This document shows, one piece after another, positions 23,244-34,143 of a DNA stretch of 64,000 bases (position 1 is the stretch's first letter; the number at the start of each line of letters is the position of its first letter). A program made the translations under genes and the position numbers. Source of the DNA: Portulaca oleracea (taxonomy: Eukaryota > Streptophyta > Magnoliopsida > Caryophyllales > Portulacaceae); assembly GCA_029582165.1 (NCBI GenBank), contig CM055893.1, forward strand, positions 23,659,179-23,723,178, read 5' to 3'. A model generated the notes under the pieces. It had not been told where the DNA came from. It worked only from the letters and a program-made list of their open reading frames with translations, and made no database searches.

Positions 23244-24884
23244 TGTAACGTGGCTTTTGTACCCCGGTTTTTATATCGTTCTTCTCGAGGAGCTAGGGGC
23301 CTTGGCTAAGAAACTCGGTCTAAGGTCGGGATGAGATTGCTAAGGTAAGGCAAATCGGTTTAAAGGGGTCACAAAGCGAGAAACAAAACTAAAGTCGGTC
23401 AAGGAAGGGAAATGGGCTTCGGAGGCTTTTCGGGATGCAAACGGAGATGAGGAAATGGGTTTTGCAACAAGGGAATAATAAGAACAGAGAATCAAGTGGA
23501 AATTTCATTAGAAAATACCCACCGGATTTTCTCTTTCAAGGATAATCCGGATTAACTACCTCAAAGTCCACCAAGGATCTGGAGGGTTAATGAAACAGAA
23601 TTCCCTAGTTAACCTCCTTCCACTTTCGTGGCTGAGCATTAACTATCCCGACTCCAACCTTCCAACGCAAGTGTTGGACGTATTCGGGAGCTTTCGGACC
23701 CAAATACATCCCACTTGAGGGAAGAGAAGGAGTAGGAAATTGATTTCCTAACTAATTACTCACTAATATTGCTAACCCAAACCTAATCACCCATTCACAC
23801 CCTTAATTACCCCCTAACCAATTAGGGTTCTAGCCACTAATCATGATAAAAATTAAGCTAACAACATCCTAACCAACCCTAAGCATGATTTCTATCAACA
23901 ACAAACACAAAACAAATAAAACAATGAAATAGCAAGCAAAGCAATTAAACAAGCAAGAAAGTAATTAGCAAAGTAATTAATAAAAGAGTTAAGGGAAGAG
24001 AATACTTATCAAAATTCTGTAGATGAACAAGGAAAAGCAATAAAAAGATGATCCAACAATCTCTCAATTGTTTGAATCCCCAAATCTTCAATAACAACTC
24101 AAAATCACCAAAACCCTAGATTAAACTCTCACTAATCTCTCTCTAAAAATCACTAATACAAAGCTGGAAATTCAAGTCTAAAACTCTCCAAAGCTCCCCT
24201 AAGATAATCGTCAAAGAGGAGTATAAATACAAGGCAAAACAGTTGGGCAAAATGCAGCACTTCAAGCCAAAAACACGCGCAGAAAGTAGGAGACTGCAGG
24301 TGCGGTCTTGGAGACCATAGGTGCGGTCTCTCGCTGCCCAGGGATGGTAGCGAGTGCCACGCGCGAAAACTACTGGGCGATTCTTCCTTCGTAAGACCGC
24401 AGGTGCGGTCTTCACTGACCGTAGGTGTGGTCTTCTTCGGGGACTTATCTTCCTGTGCAAGCGTAGCGGTACCACGGGTGCAGTCTCTAGGACCGTAGGT
24501 ACGGTCCTCTTCGGGCAGCCAGTGGTAGCGGGTGCCACACCCAGGGTGACGGGGGCTACCCTCCTCTTTTCTTCCTTTTGTTTCTTCCTTCATTCCAAGG
24601 CATGTAACGCCCGCTACAAGGGTCGTAGTGGGTGTTACCTCACTAATTTACACCAAATGAAGGGAAAGTGGTCCCGGGTCAACTTCGCTTCGGCTCTCGG
24701 TCCGGCTCGGCTCGGGAAATCACCAAAAATGCTCTAAAATGGCCCGTTTTACCTCGTTTTTGTGTAAAACGCCAAAACCTACAAAATAACCAAAAACATA
24801 CTAAAAAGCCATGAAAATAAACACGAAACGAGTCAAAAGGCTAAGAATTAAGGCGTTATTTAGACACAAAATTGGGTCTAAACA
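23244..24884 (-). mobile_element. Solo Athila-family LTR
   Basis: 1641 bp with plus-strand ends TGTAACGTGG and TAAACA, matching the LTR at 6860-8474. Flanks CAGAC (23239-23243) and CCGAC (24885-24889) agree at 4 of 5 bases, so this is a solo LTR left by LTR-LTR recombination. The U3 palindrome array lies at about 24292-24560, with 16-bp units such as GACCGCAGGTGCGGTC. A TATA-like box sits near 24222-24229. It is inserted in DNA next to or within the LTR of the gypsy element to its right. Confidence 0.85.
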
Positions 24885-25491
24885 CCGACCACACCACAAT
24901 AAGAACATACATGGGTTGTACTCAATTCACACTAGAGGCTACAGACCACACCATTCCTAATGCAAATCAAGCTCTCTTGTCACCATCTAAGCCTGCCATA
25001 GCTTAGTTACAGTCAAGTAGAAATGGACGAGAGTTATTAGATACTCACAAACAACAGGAGCTTAGCTCAACTGATTCATAAATTCACACATAATGAATAC
25101 TATTGCCAGAGCTGGCTTATATATGCCACTTTAAGCAAGCAACTGGCTATACCTCGAGCAAAATAGGTTTCCTAGGGTGAAAGAAACCTCTAATATTCTT
25201 CTAAACCTGATTAACAAACATAATTGACTTGCTTAAGGCTAATGTTACAAGTAATTACATTAGATTACATCAAAGAAAAACAGCAAAATAAAAATGGTTG
25301 TTGGCTGATTCTGATTGGGCCAACAGCAGCTTCCTTCATGCCTTATTCATTCCTCCACTTGCTAATATTTACTCTTCTTGCTACTGTAAATTGGTAGTAA
25401 AAGGAATTAACTAAGGTAATTCGATCATAAGGAGAAAATGACCTTGATAAAATCAGAATTCCCAAAGTTGTCCCAGCTGTTTGACCATTAG
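24885..25491 (-). mobile_element. 3' LTR portion of the second gypsy element
   Basis: On the minus strand this follows pol without recognisable coding sequence. A TATA-like TTATATATG lies near 25108. The arrangement resembles the LTR at 8770-9792 (shared short blocks such as CTAATGCAAATC and TTCTGATTGG). I could not fix either LTR edge: the coding frame of the integrase end may run into the LTR, and the left edge is obscured by the Athila solo LTR. Confidence 0.45.
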
Positions 25492-26912
25492 CTATCCCAG
25501 GACCGTGTTGTTGCCGTAGAAAATGCCTTGGAACATCAGACACTTGCACTCCTCGATCATAGGTAGTAGATAGACCAAGGAATACACAGACTCCACTAAA
25601 TGCCATTGCTTCATACTCACAGCTTGTTCAAACCTTAGGAAAACATGAACCCTGCTTTCCCAGGTTGAGGAACCTCCATCATCGTCCCATGGTGGGGAAA
25701 AGTTTGCCCTCAAACGTGGTAAACCTTTTTCTTCAGGATAATAAGGCTTGAGATCTGCAATATTGAAGGTTGCACTACCTCCATAGTCTTCAGATAAGTC
25801 AAGTTTGTAGGCATTTTCATTGACTTGCTCAAGCACCTCAAATGGACCATCTACCCTGGAAACAAGTTTTCCTTTCCTCCTGCTAGGAAACCCATCGTTC
25901 CTGAGGTGTACCCAAACCAAATCACCTGGCTAAAACACAACTCTCCTTCTCTTTTGATTAGTTGCTGCTACTATCTTCTCATTATGCTTCTCAATTAGTT
26001 ATTGCACTTATTGATGGAACTCCTTAATTTGCTTGGCCCTAGTCTGAGCTTCATAACTGAACTTTATTGCTGTAGCTTGAGGACCAAATCCAATGGTGTG
26101 GTTGGATTCAGACCATAGACTACCTGGAAAGGTGAGTCTAATAGCCTTACTTGGGGCCCTATTGAATGCAAACTCTGCTTTTGGTAACATAGTGTCACAA
26201 CTTCTTTTGTTTCTGCTCACTAAGCCTCTAAAGAGTGTACCTAAGTTCCTGTTGGTGACCTCAGTTTGACCATCTATCTGGGGATAGCAGGTGGTGCTAA
26301 ACTTGAGTTGAGTTCCCATATTCTTCCATAGTGTAACCTAGAAATGGCTCAAAAACTTGGTGTCCCTGTTTGAAACCATAGACCTAGGGATACCATGCAA
26401 TCTGACTACTTCTTAAAAGTATAAATCAACAACTTTCACAACATCATAAGTAGCATTGCAATTTGCAAGGAATAAAGTGCGCCATTTTTGAGAATATAAT
26501 CTATTAACAAGAATCATGATAGAGTCCTTACCTCTCTGAGTCCTAGGTAGTCCACAATGAAGTTAAAACTTACGTCCTCCCAAGGACCTATAAGAACTGG
26601 TAGAGGGGTATATAGTCCTTGAGGTAGGCTATGACTCTTGGATAATTGACATATGTTGCATCTCTTCACAAGGTGCTCTACATCTTTCCCCATCTTTGGC
26701 CAAAAGTAGTGTTCTTTCAGCATAATAAGTGTCTTTTCAATGCCAAAATGACCTACTAGACCTTCTCCATGGACTTCAGAAATCAAGAACTCCTTGATAC
26801 TATTCTTAGGAACACAAAATCTGCTCCCTTTGAATAAAATCCTTGATCTGTATGGTATAGATCTTGGGGATGCTGCTGACATACTTAAAATTTTCCTTGA
26901 AATCATCATCAT
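25492..26912 (-). pseudogene. Gypsy integrase (degenerate)
   Basis: Pieces on the minus strand: an H2C2 zinc region at 26912-26514 (HGEGLVGHFG, then CNICQLSKSH), a core fragment at 26319-26008 (STTCYPQIDGQTEVTNR, holding the third catalytic residue E) and the C-terminal [18 protein letters not shown] block with [16 protein letters not shown] at 25920-25492. Stops between pieces disable it. The C-terminal block is of the kind seen in chromoviruses (CRM/Reina-like), but a chromodomain is not seen and the clade is unresolved. Confidence 0.75.
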
Positions 26913-26935
26913 CAGAATAAAGTACCTTCAACTGA

Positions 26936-28274
26936 TCAAATCCTAGGATTCTGAATCCAGGATATGCAATAAGAAAACCCTTCTTGAAAATGCATTGCTC
27001 CTTTATTCATACTCCTTGCCTTATGATGGATCATAAAGTGAAATGACTGCATAAACTCTACCCATTTGGCATGTCTATGGTTGAGTTTGTGCTGCCTTTG
27101 AATAAACTTCAGAGCTTCATGATCACTATGTAGAATAAATTTATCTCCCACCAGATAATGTCTCCGGTTCTCAAGAGCTCTAATTATAGTATAAAACTCC
27201 TTATCATATGTACTATACTTTATTGGCATCATTAAGTTTTTCATTGAAATAGGCTATAGGCCTGCCCTCTTGTGTGAGGACAGCTCCTATACCAACCCCT
27301 GAGGCATCACATTCAACTTCAAATACTTGAGAAAAGCTTGGCAAAGCTAATACTGAGGCTATTGTAAGCTTTTCCTTGACTTGTTCAAAGGCCTTTTGGG
27401 CTGCTGAAGTCCATTGAAAGGACTTGCCTTTGACCAGTTCAGTCATTGGAGCCATTAGGATGCTGAAATTTGTCACAAATCTCCTGTAAAAAGAAGCCAA
27501 ACCATGAAAACTTTTGACTTGCTGGATTGAACTAGGCACTATCCATTCTTGGATGGCTTTAATCTTCTCTTGATCTACTCGAATGCCATCTACTGACACT
27601 ATATAACCAAGAAAAATAACTTGGTGAGTGAAAAACTGACACTTCTTGAGATTACTATACAACTTCTCCTTGGAAAGAATTTCCATAACCTGCTTTGAAT
27701 GCTGTTGATGCTCTTCTTCTGTCTTACTATAAACCAAAATATCATCAAAATAAACCACCGCACAACTTCCAATCAAAGGCTTTAATACCTGATTCATAAG
27801 TCTCATGAAAGTTGAAAGAGCATTGGTTATACCAAAGGGCATCACAAGCCACTTAAAGAGCCCTCTCTTGGTTTTAAAAGCTGTTTTCCATTCATCTCCC
27901 TCATATATTCTGATCTAATAATAGCCGCTTCTTAGATCAATCTTGGAAAATACTTAAGACCCATGTAACTCATCAAGAAGATCTTCAAGCCTAGGTATAG
28001 GAAACCTGTATGTGATTGTAATCTTATTGATGACTCTGTAGTCTATACACATCCTCTAACTGCCATCTTTCTTGGGTACCAATAGAGTTAGTACTGCACA
28101 TGAACTGAGGCTCTCCTTGATCATTCCCTTGCCAAGAAGATCATCCGCTTGCCTCTGAATTTCTGTTGTCTCAGCTGGAGTCATCCTATAGGTTGGTTTA
28201 TTAGGCAAAACTGACCCTGGAACTATATCAATCTTGTGCTGGATGTCTCTCTTTGGGGGTAATCCTGGGGGCAT
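26936..28274 (-). pseudogene. Gypsy reverse transcriptase-RNase H (degenerate)
   Basis: RT begins at 28274-28056 (RDIQHKIDIVPGSVLPNKP, KGMIKESLSSCAV, LVPKKDGS). The palm block at 27845-27213 has [20 protein letters not shown] and the catalytic YFDDILVYS, then RNase H with [17 protein letters not shown]. The RNase H end is at 27244-26936 (LHSDHEALKFI). Stops at about 27900-28060 and a frame break at 27230 disable it. The sequence is clearly distinct from the Athila RT (YFDD instead of FMDD). Confidence 0.85.
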
Positions 28275-28346
28275 TTCATATGGGAATAAAAATGCATACT
28301 TCTCCAGGAGTGGGATCCATAGGGGATGGTCATTTTGTGGGGTTTG

Positions 28347-29010
28347 TTACTCATCTGGAGTAAGTAGGATAAGATCCTTACAAGCACTAAACTCATGATG
28401 CTTAGCTGCCAATAAAAGATCAAGGGTAGGTTCAATATATAGGTTCTTTGTGGGTTGGGTTTGTTTGATTGGGTTTAGGGTTATCTTCTTGTAGTTCATC
28501 AGCAATGTATATGTATTAGCCCTCCCATCATGTTGTACAAACCTATCAAACATCCAAGGCTTTCCCAACAACAAATGACATGCATCCATAGGCAAAACAT
28601 CACACCAAATTGAATCATGATAAGAATAGCCTATTGAAAAACTCACCAAGCACCTTTGAGTTATAGGAATGCCTCTGCTACAGTTCAACCATTGAATGGA
28701 ATATGGGGTAGGATGAGGTGTAGTACCTAATTGCGGCTTCACTACCATCTCTCGGGAGGCTGTATTGGTACAGCTACCTTTATCTACAATCACAGAACAA
28801 ACTTTCCCTTTCACAGTGCATTAAGTATGAAATATTACTTCCCTCTGCTCCTATCCTGCTTCAACAGAGGAACTGCTAAGGACACTCATAATCACCAACA
28901 GTTCTCCCTCATCAAGACCCTCTTCCACTTCATCATACACAGGATTAAGCATCTCTCCTTCCTCATTCACCTCCTCTTCCTCCTCAACTTCAGGTGCAAC
29001 AAACCATAAG
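28347..29010 (-). pseudogene. Gypsy Gag C-terminus and protease
   Basis: 28814-28347 carries the protease-like region: MKGKVCSVIVDKGSCTNTAS, where the active-site position reads DKGS rather than DxGS-like DGGS/DSGA, and later HLLLGKPWMFDRF. Upstream, about 29010-28851 holds an acidic Gag tail with DEGELLVI, the usual Gag-protease junction of this lineage. The rest of Gag is missing: to the right the sequence changes to unrelated DNA. Confidence 0.65.
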
Positions 29011-29340
29011 GCTTGATAATATGTATAGACACCAAACTTTGTACCGGTAAAATTCACTCGGGAAAATTGGGCCAACACAGCCAGATTTCACTCAAGGAAA
29101 ATAAAAAAAGAAAGGCCACTGGGCCTTTCCCATTTTCAAGGCAAGCCTAGCAGCGAGCCAAGCCCAAGGAAAAATAGGAAGGACTGGCGACCTTCCTACT
29201 TTCCTCAAGACTCCAGGGGGTCGAGCAAGGCGCCCAAACCATGGAAAATAGGAAGGTCCGACGACCTTCCTCAATTCCATGGATAGGGAATTGATCACCA
29301 TGCTGGCGATCCGCGCGCATGAAAATCAACGGCCAAGCGG
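29011..29340. other. Unassigned DNA with three hairpins, left of a solo LTR
   Basis: No gene is recognised. It contains three short hairpins: AAAGGCCACTGGGCCTTT (about 29110), GGAAGGACTGGCGACCTTCC (about 29180) and GGAAGGTCCGACGACCTTCC (about 29250). The last two share their stems and differ in the middle. It may be U3 of an unrecognised element. Confidence 0.4.
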
Positions 29341-30949
29341 TGTTTAGGCTCGATTTTAGGCCTAAATATCGCCTTTTGGCTTGCTATTTTTGCTCGATTC
29401 CAAGTCTTTTTTGTCCTTTTTACTAGTTTTTAGTTGTTTTGTAGGTTTTCGCACTTTTGGAGCAAAAGCAAGGAAAACGGGCTAATTTAAGGCTTTTTAG
29501 GGAATCCCGAGCGATTTCCCAAGCCAAGCCGGACCGAGAGCCGAAGCAGAGCCGACCCGACCCGACCCGGGAAGCCCTTCTCCAATTTTGGTGCTAATTA
29601 GTGAGGTAACACCCGCTACAGTCCTTGTAGCGGGCATTACAAGCCTTGGAATGAAGACAAGAGAAGAAAACAGGGGTCCGTAGCGCCTGTCACACTGTGG
29701 GGGGCCGCCTGCTACACACTTGTCGCGCCCGCTACACTTTTGAGCCACCCGCTACAGAACGCCATACGCAGATCACTCGGCTCGCCAAAAGGACATCGCC
29801 CCGCGACAGGTGTGGTCGCGCCTGCGATCCTGCAAAACCCGAATCGCCTGGCACAATTCTCACTGGTCGCCCCCGTCACCTCTTAGGTCGCGCTCGCGAC
29901 CTTCTGGTTTTCAGCGATTAATCTGGGCTCTGAACGACGCGTTTTCGGCAACTGTTTGGCCTTATTTTTAAGCTCCTTTGGACGGTTTTTAGGGGGACTC
30001 GGATTTCCAGCTTTTATCTTAGTTTTTAGAGAGAGATTAGGAGGTTTTTAGAGAGAGATTAGCTTGATTAATCTAGGGTTTTAGTGGATTCTAGCTTGTA
30101 CTTGAGATTTGAAGATTCAATCAATTGAAAGATTGTTGGATCATCATTTCCCTTGCTTTCCTTTGTTCATTTCCAGCATTTTGATAAGTTCTCTCTTCCC
30201 TTAAACTCTTTTATTAATTGCTTTGCTTAATTACTTGTTTGTTTAATTGTTCTTGCTTGCTACTTTGATTGTTTTGCTTAGTTTGTGATTGTTGATGTTA
30301 GAAACCATGCTTAGGGTTGGTTTTGATGTTGTTAACATAGTTTTGATCATGATTAGTGGCTAGAAACCCCATAAGTTAGGGGGTAATTAAGGGTGTGAAT
30401 GGGTGATTAGGTTTGGGTTAGCAATATTAGTGAGTAATTAGGTGGGAAATCACTTTCCCACTCCAATCATTCCCTCAAGTGGAGTGTATTTCGGTCCGAA
30501 AGTTCCCGAATACACCCAACATTTGCGTTGGAAGGTTGGAGTTGGGATAGTTAATGCTCACCCACGAAAGTGGAAGGAGGTTAACTAGGGAATTCCATTT
30601 CATTAACCCTTCGGGTCCGTGGTGGACTTTGGGGAAGTTAATCCGGACTATCCTCGAGAGAGGAAGCTCGATGGGTATTTTCTAACGAAATTCCCAATTG
30701 ATACTCCCTCCTTATTATTCTCTTGTTGCAAAACTCATTTCCTCATCCCCATTTGCATCTCGAAAAGCCTCCGAAGCCCATTTTCTTACCTTGACCGACC
30801 TTAGCCTTATTAGTTGCGTTGTGACCCCCTTTCAACCGATTACCTTACCTTAGCAATCTTGACCCGACCTTAGACATAGATTCTATGACCAAGGCCCCTC
30901 GCTCCCTGAGAAGAACGACACAAACTGGGTTGATACAAACCACCTTACA
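29341..30949 (+). mobile_element. Solo Athila-family LTR
   Basis: 1609 bp, starts TGTTTAGGCTCG and ends CACCTTACA. Flanks AGCGG (29336-29340) and AGCGA (30950-30954) agree at 4 of 5 bases. It carries the palindrome array at about 29606-29900, including GGTCGCGCTCGCGACC, a perfect-stem hairpin. It lies only 113 bp upstream of the next Athila LTR in the same orientation. Confidence 0.8.
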
Positions 30950-31062
30950 AGCGACCTTCTTATTTGATTCAGATTTTTGCCGTCAATTTTTTCCTTCCCT
31001 TCCAATGCAATCCCATGATCATAGCCTTGACCATTTGACCTCTGATTTTGAGCATGGCCGAG
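30950..31062. other. 113-bp spacer between two Athila LTRs
   Basis: Unique-looking A/T-rich DNA, the continuation of the target of the solo LTR. No feature seen. Confidence 0.5.
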
Positions 31063-32707
31063 TGTTTAGACCCAATTTTGTGTCTAAATAACGCCTTAAT
31101 TCTTAGGCTTTTGACTCGTTTCGTGTTTATTTTCATGGCTTTTTAGTATGTTTTTTGTTATTTTGTAGGTTTTGGCATTTAACACAAAAACGAGGTAAAA
31201 TGGGCAATTTTAGAGCATTTTTGGTGATTTCCCGAGCCGAGCCGGACCGAGAGCCGAGGCAGAGTTGACCTGGGACCACTTTCCCTTCATTTGGTGCGAA
31301 ACAGTGAAGTAACACCCGCTACGACCCTTGTAGCGGCCGTTACGTGCCTTGGAATGAAGGAAGGAACAAAAGGAAGAAAAGAGGAGGGTAGCCCCTGCCA
31401 CCCTTGGCGTAGCACCCGCTACCCAGAAGGTGGCGCCCGCTACCATATAGGTGGCACCCGCTACCCCTGGCTGCCAGAACAATCGCCTGTGGTTTTCGCA
31501 GGGTAGCGCCCGTTACCTTATCCGTAGCACCCGCTACCCAGCAGGTAGCGTCCGCTACCATATAGGTAGCACCCGTGACCTCCTGGTCCAGAAGAAGACC
31601 GCACCTGCGGTCCCCAGGACCGCACTTGCAGTCTCACGAAGCTCAAAAATCGCCTGGGAGATTTCGCTGGACAGCCAGAGACCGCACCTGCGATCTCCCC
31701 CTTTTCTGCACGATGCTTCGGCCTTGTACGTTGCGTTTTGGGCAGCATCTATGCCTTATTTATATAGCTCCTTGGCTGCGTTCTTTAGGAGATCCAATTC
31801 TAGTTACTTAGACTCTATTTCCAGCTTTGTATTAGTGAGTTTTAGTGAGAGATTAGCCTTAATTATTCTAGGCTTTTGGTGGATTTCTGGTGTGATTCAA
31901 GGATTGAAGATTCAAACAATTGAGAGATTGTTGGATTATCATTCGCATTGCTTTTCTTTGTTCATCTACAGTATTTTGATAAGTATTCTCTTCCCTTAAC
32001 TCTTTTATTAATTGCTTTGCTAATTGCTTACCTTGCTCTTTAATTGCTCTGATTGTCTTTTGATTGTTGTTGGATGATAGAAATCATGCTTAGGGTTGGT
32101 TTTGTTGATGTTGTTAGCATAGTTGTGATGGGTAGTGGCTAGAACCCTAATGGGTTAGGGGGTAATTAAGGGTGTGAATGGGTAATTAGGTATGGGTTAG
32201 CAATATTAGTGAGTAATTAGTTGGGAAATCACTTTTCCCACTCCATTCCTTCCCTCAAGTGGGATGTATTTGGGTCCGTAAGTGTGTTGGAAGGTTGGAA
32301 TTGGGATAGTTAGCACTTTACTCATGAGAGTGAGTAGAGACTAACTAGGGAATTTCGTTTCATTAACCGCCCGGGTCCGTGGTGGACTTTGGGGAAGTTA
32401 ATCCGGACTATCCTTGAAAGAGGAAGTCTGGTGGGTATTTTCTAACGAAATTGCCACTTGATTTTCTTCCTTCTTGCTCTCTTGTTGCAAAACCTATCTC
32501 CTTGTTCCCGTTTGCATCCCGAAAAGCCCCCGAAACCCATTGTTTCACCTGGACTGACCTTAGATTTATTTGTTGCTTTGTGACCGCCTTTTTCAACCCA
32601 TTGCCTTACCTAGCGATCTTAACCCGATCGTAGACCGAGTTTCTTAGCCAAGGCCCCTAGCTCCTTGGGAGAGAACGACAAAACCGGGGTACAAAAACCA
32701 CGTTACA
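31063..32707 (+). mobile_element. 5' LTR of the gag-protease-only Athila element
   Basis: 1645 bp with TGTTTAGACC...CGTTACA ends and a PBS 6 bp further. The palindrome array is best preserved here: 14-bp units start at 31309, 31330, 31388, 31409, 31430, 31451, 31503, 31524, 31545 and 31566, and 16-bp units at 31597, 31618 and 31680. A TATTTATATAG box follows at about 31751. U5 keeps the TGGTGGACTTTGGGG block common to all copies. Confidence 0.9.
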
Positions 32708-32712
32708 CAAAA

Positions 32713-32730
32713 CGGCGCCGTTGCCGGGGA
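32713..32730 (+). other. Primer binding site, tRNA-Asp type with one mismatch
   Basis: Reads CGGCGCCGTTGCCGGGGA. The first base is C instead of T relative to the tRNA-Asp complement, which would unpair the primer's terminal A. Confidence 0.85.
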
Positions 32731-32858
32731 GCAAGCACCCCTAGCTTAGTTTCTTGGTCTTGAGTTGTTTAAGATTGCTTTCATGCTAGAAACTAGTTTG
32801 TTCCAATTCTCGATGAATTTGATGCTTCTCTATTTCTTGTAGGAGGTTTCGAGTTCTG

Positions 32859-34130
32859 ATGGCAGAGGGCCAAGCTGGTTCACCCCGTACCCTTCTATCA
32901 TATGTCGTTCCATCATTGGGTACGGGAGGCAACCCGATCACTTTACCACCGTTACCACCCGATGTCGTATTCGAATTCAAACCGTACTTACTTGAAGTCT
33001 TTTCGAGCAATCAGTTTTATGGAGACAAATCCGAGAGTCCTATTGCACACATCGAGAAATTTGAAGATCGGATTAGTTTCGTGCAAGTTCCCGGTTTATC
33101 TTTTGAATTTATGAAATTGAAGTTCTTTCCTCTAACTCTTACGGGGAAAGCAAAGACATGGCTTCAAACATGCCCTCCCGACACATATTCTTCATGGGAG
33201 GTACTTAGAAGAGATTTCCTGCATCGATTTTTCCCAGCGGATGAAACTTATCGATTCCGGCAAGTTATTATGTCTTTCAAGCAAGAACCCGGAGAAGATC
33301 TTTTTGAGGCTTGGGGGAGATTTAAAAGTCTTCAACGCCAATGTCCACATCACAATTTACCGGATTGGATGCTACTTCAACACTTTTATTATGGGCTTTG
33401 TGATTCATACAAAGAATCTATTGATCGTGCTTCCGGAGGGATGTTCCCAAAGAAGACTGCGGAGGAAGCCAAAATTTTTCTTCATGAGCTATCTCAGAAT
33501 GTTACTAGTTGGGAAGGCGACCAAAATTCAGGAAATGGGGATCATTCTTTGGAACAGAACCCCACTATCAAGCTCCTAATGGCTACCGTTCTTGATTTGC
33601 AAAAGAAGATGCTGAATGATGAGGTTTCCAACTAGTTGAATCTAGCCCGAGGTATGCAAGCCTTTGCATCCACACCTATTCCTATTTTGCATTCTTGTAA
33701 GTTGTGTTTTGGTCCACATCTCGAGCATCAATGTGTGGAGTATCGTCAAGTAGAACATGTGAATGTCATCTATTCCAACCAACTTTATTCCCATTCTTAT
33801 GAGGATTATGATCCTAGTTATACCACGTTTGTCAATCTTGTGTTCAATCCTGTTTCTCAATTTTATGACCATCATGCATATTTTCAAGAAGAGTTCTCAC
33901 ATCAACCCACCCCACAACCTCAATTTTCTCAACCATCCCAAGATTCTATGATTGAAAAGTTGTTGCAACAAATTGTGGCTAATCAAGAAAGTGAGGGTGC
34001 TCGCCTTAGAGACCTTGAAACCCAAATAACCCAAGTTGCTCAACAAATATACTTTTCTCAACCCATTCAACCTCCATGTATCCAAGGGGAGCAAGTTGAT
34101 GCTATTACCCTAAGATGGAAGAAAAATTGA
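32859..34130 (+). pseudogene. Athila-family gag with an internal stop
   Basis: The first frame is 32859-33635 (258 codons) with VVFEFKPYLLEVFSS, KFFPLTLTGKAKTWLQT, RFRQVIMSFKQEPGEDLFEA and SGGMFPKKTAEEAKIFLHEL. A TAG at 33633-33635 ends it. The same frame continues to 34130 with a CKLCFGPHLEHQC zinc knuckle (C-x2-C-x3-H-x4-C) and a Gln-rich tail with IEKLLQQIVANQESEGARL. Only one or two changes break it, so gag is better kept here than in the minus-strand copy. Confidence 0.8.
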
Positions 34131-34143
34131 AGAGCCTAAAGTA

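Noticed and set aside
24143..24737. Several long frames in the solo LTR
   Set aside because: Same cause: GC-rich palindromes deplete stops. Similar false frames recur in every LTR copy.
31309..31700. Palindromic repeats with regular spacing read as a CRISPR array
   Set aside because: Eukaryotic LTR context, 21-bp period, 7-bp variable gaps and no cas-like genes. This is a prom​oter-proximal LTR repeat, not a CRISPR.
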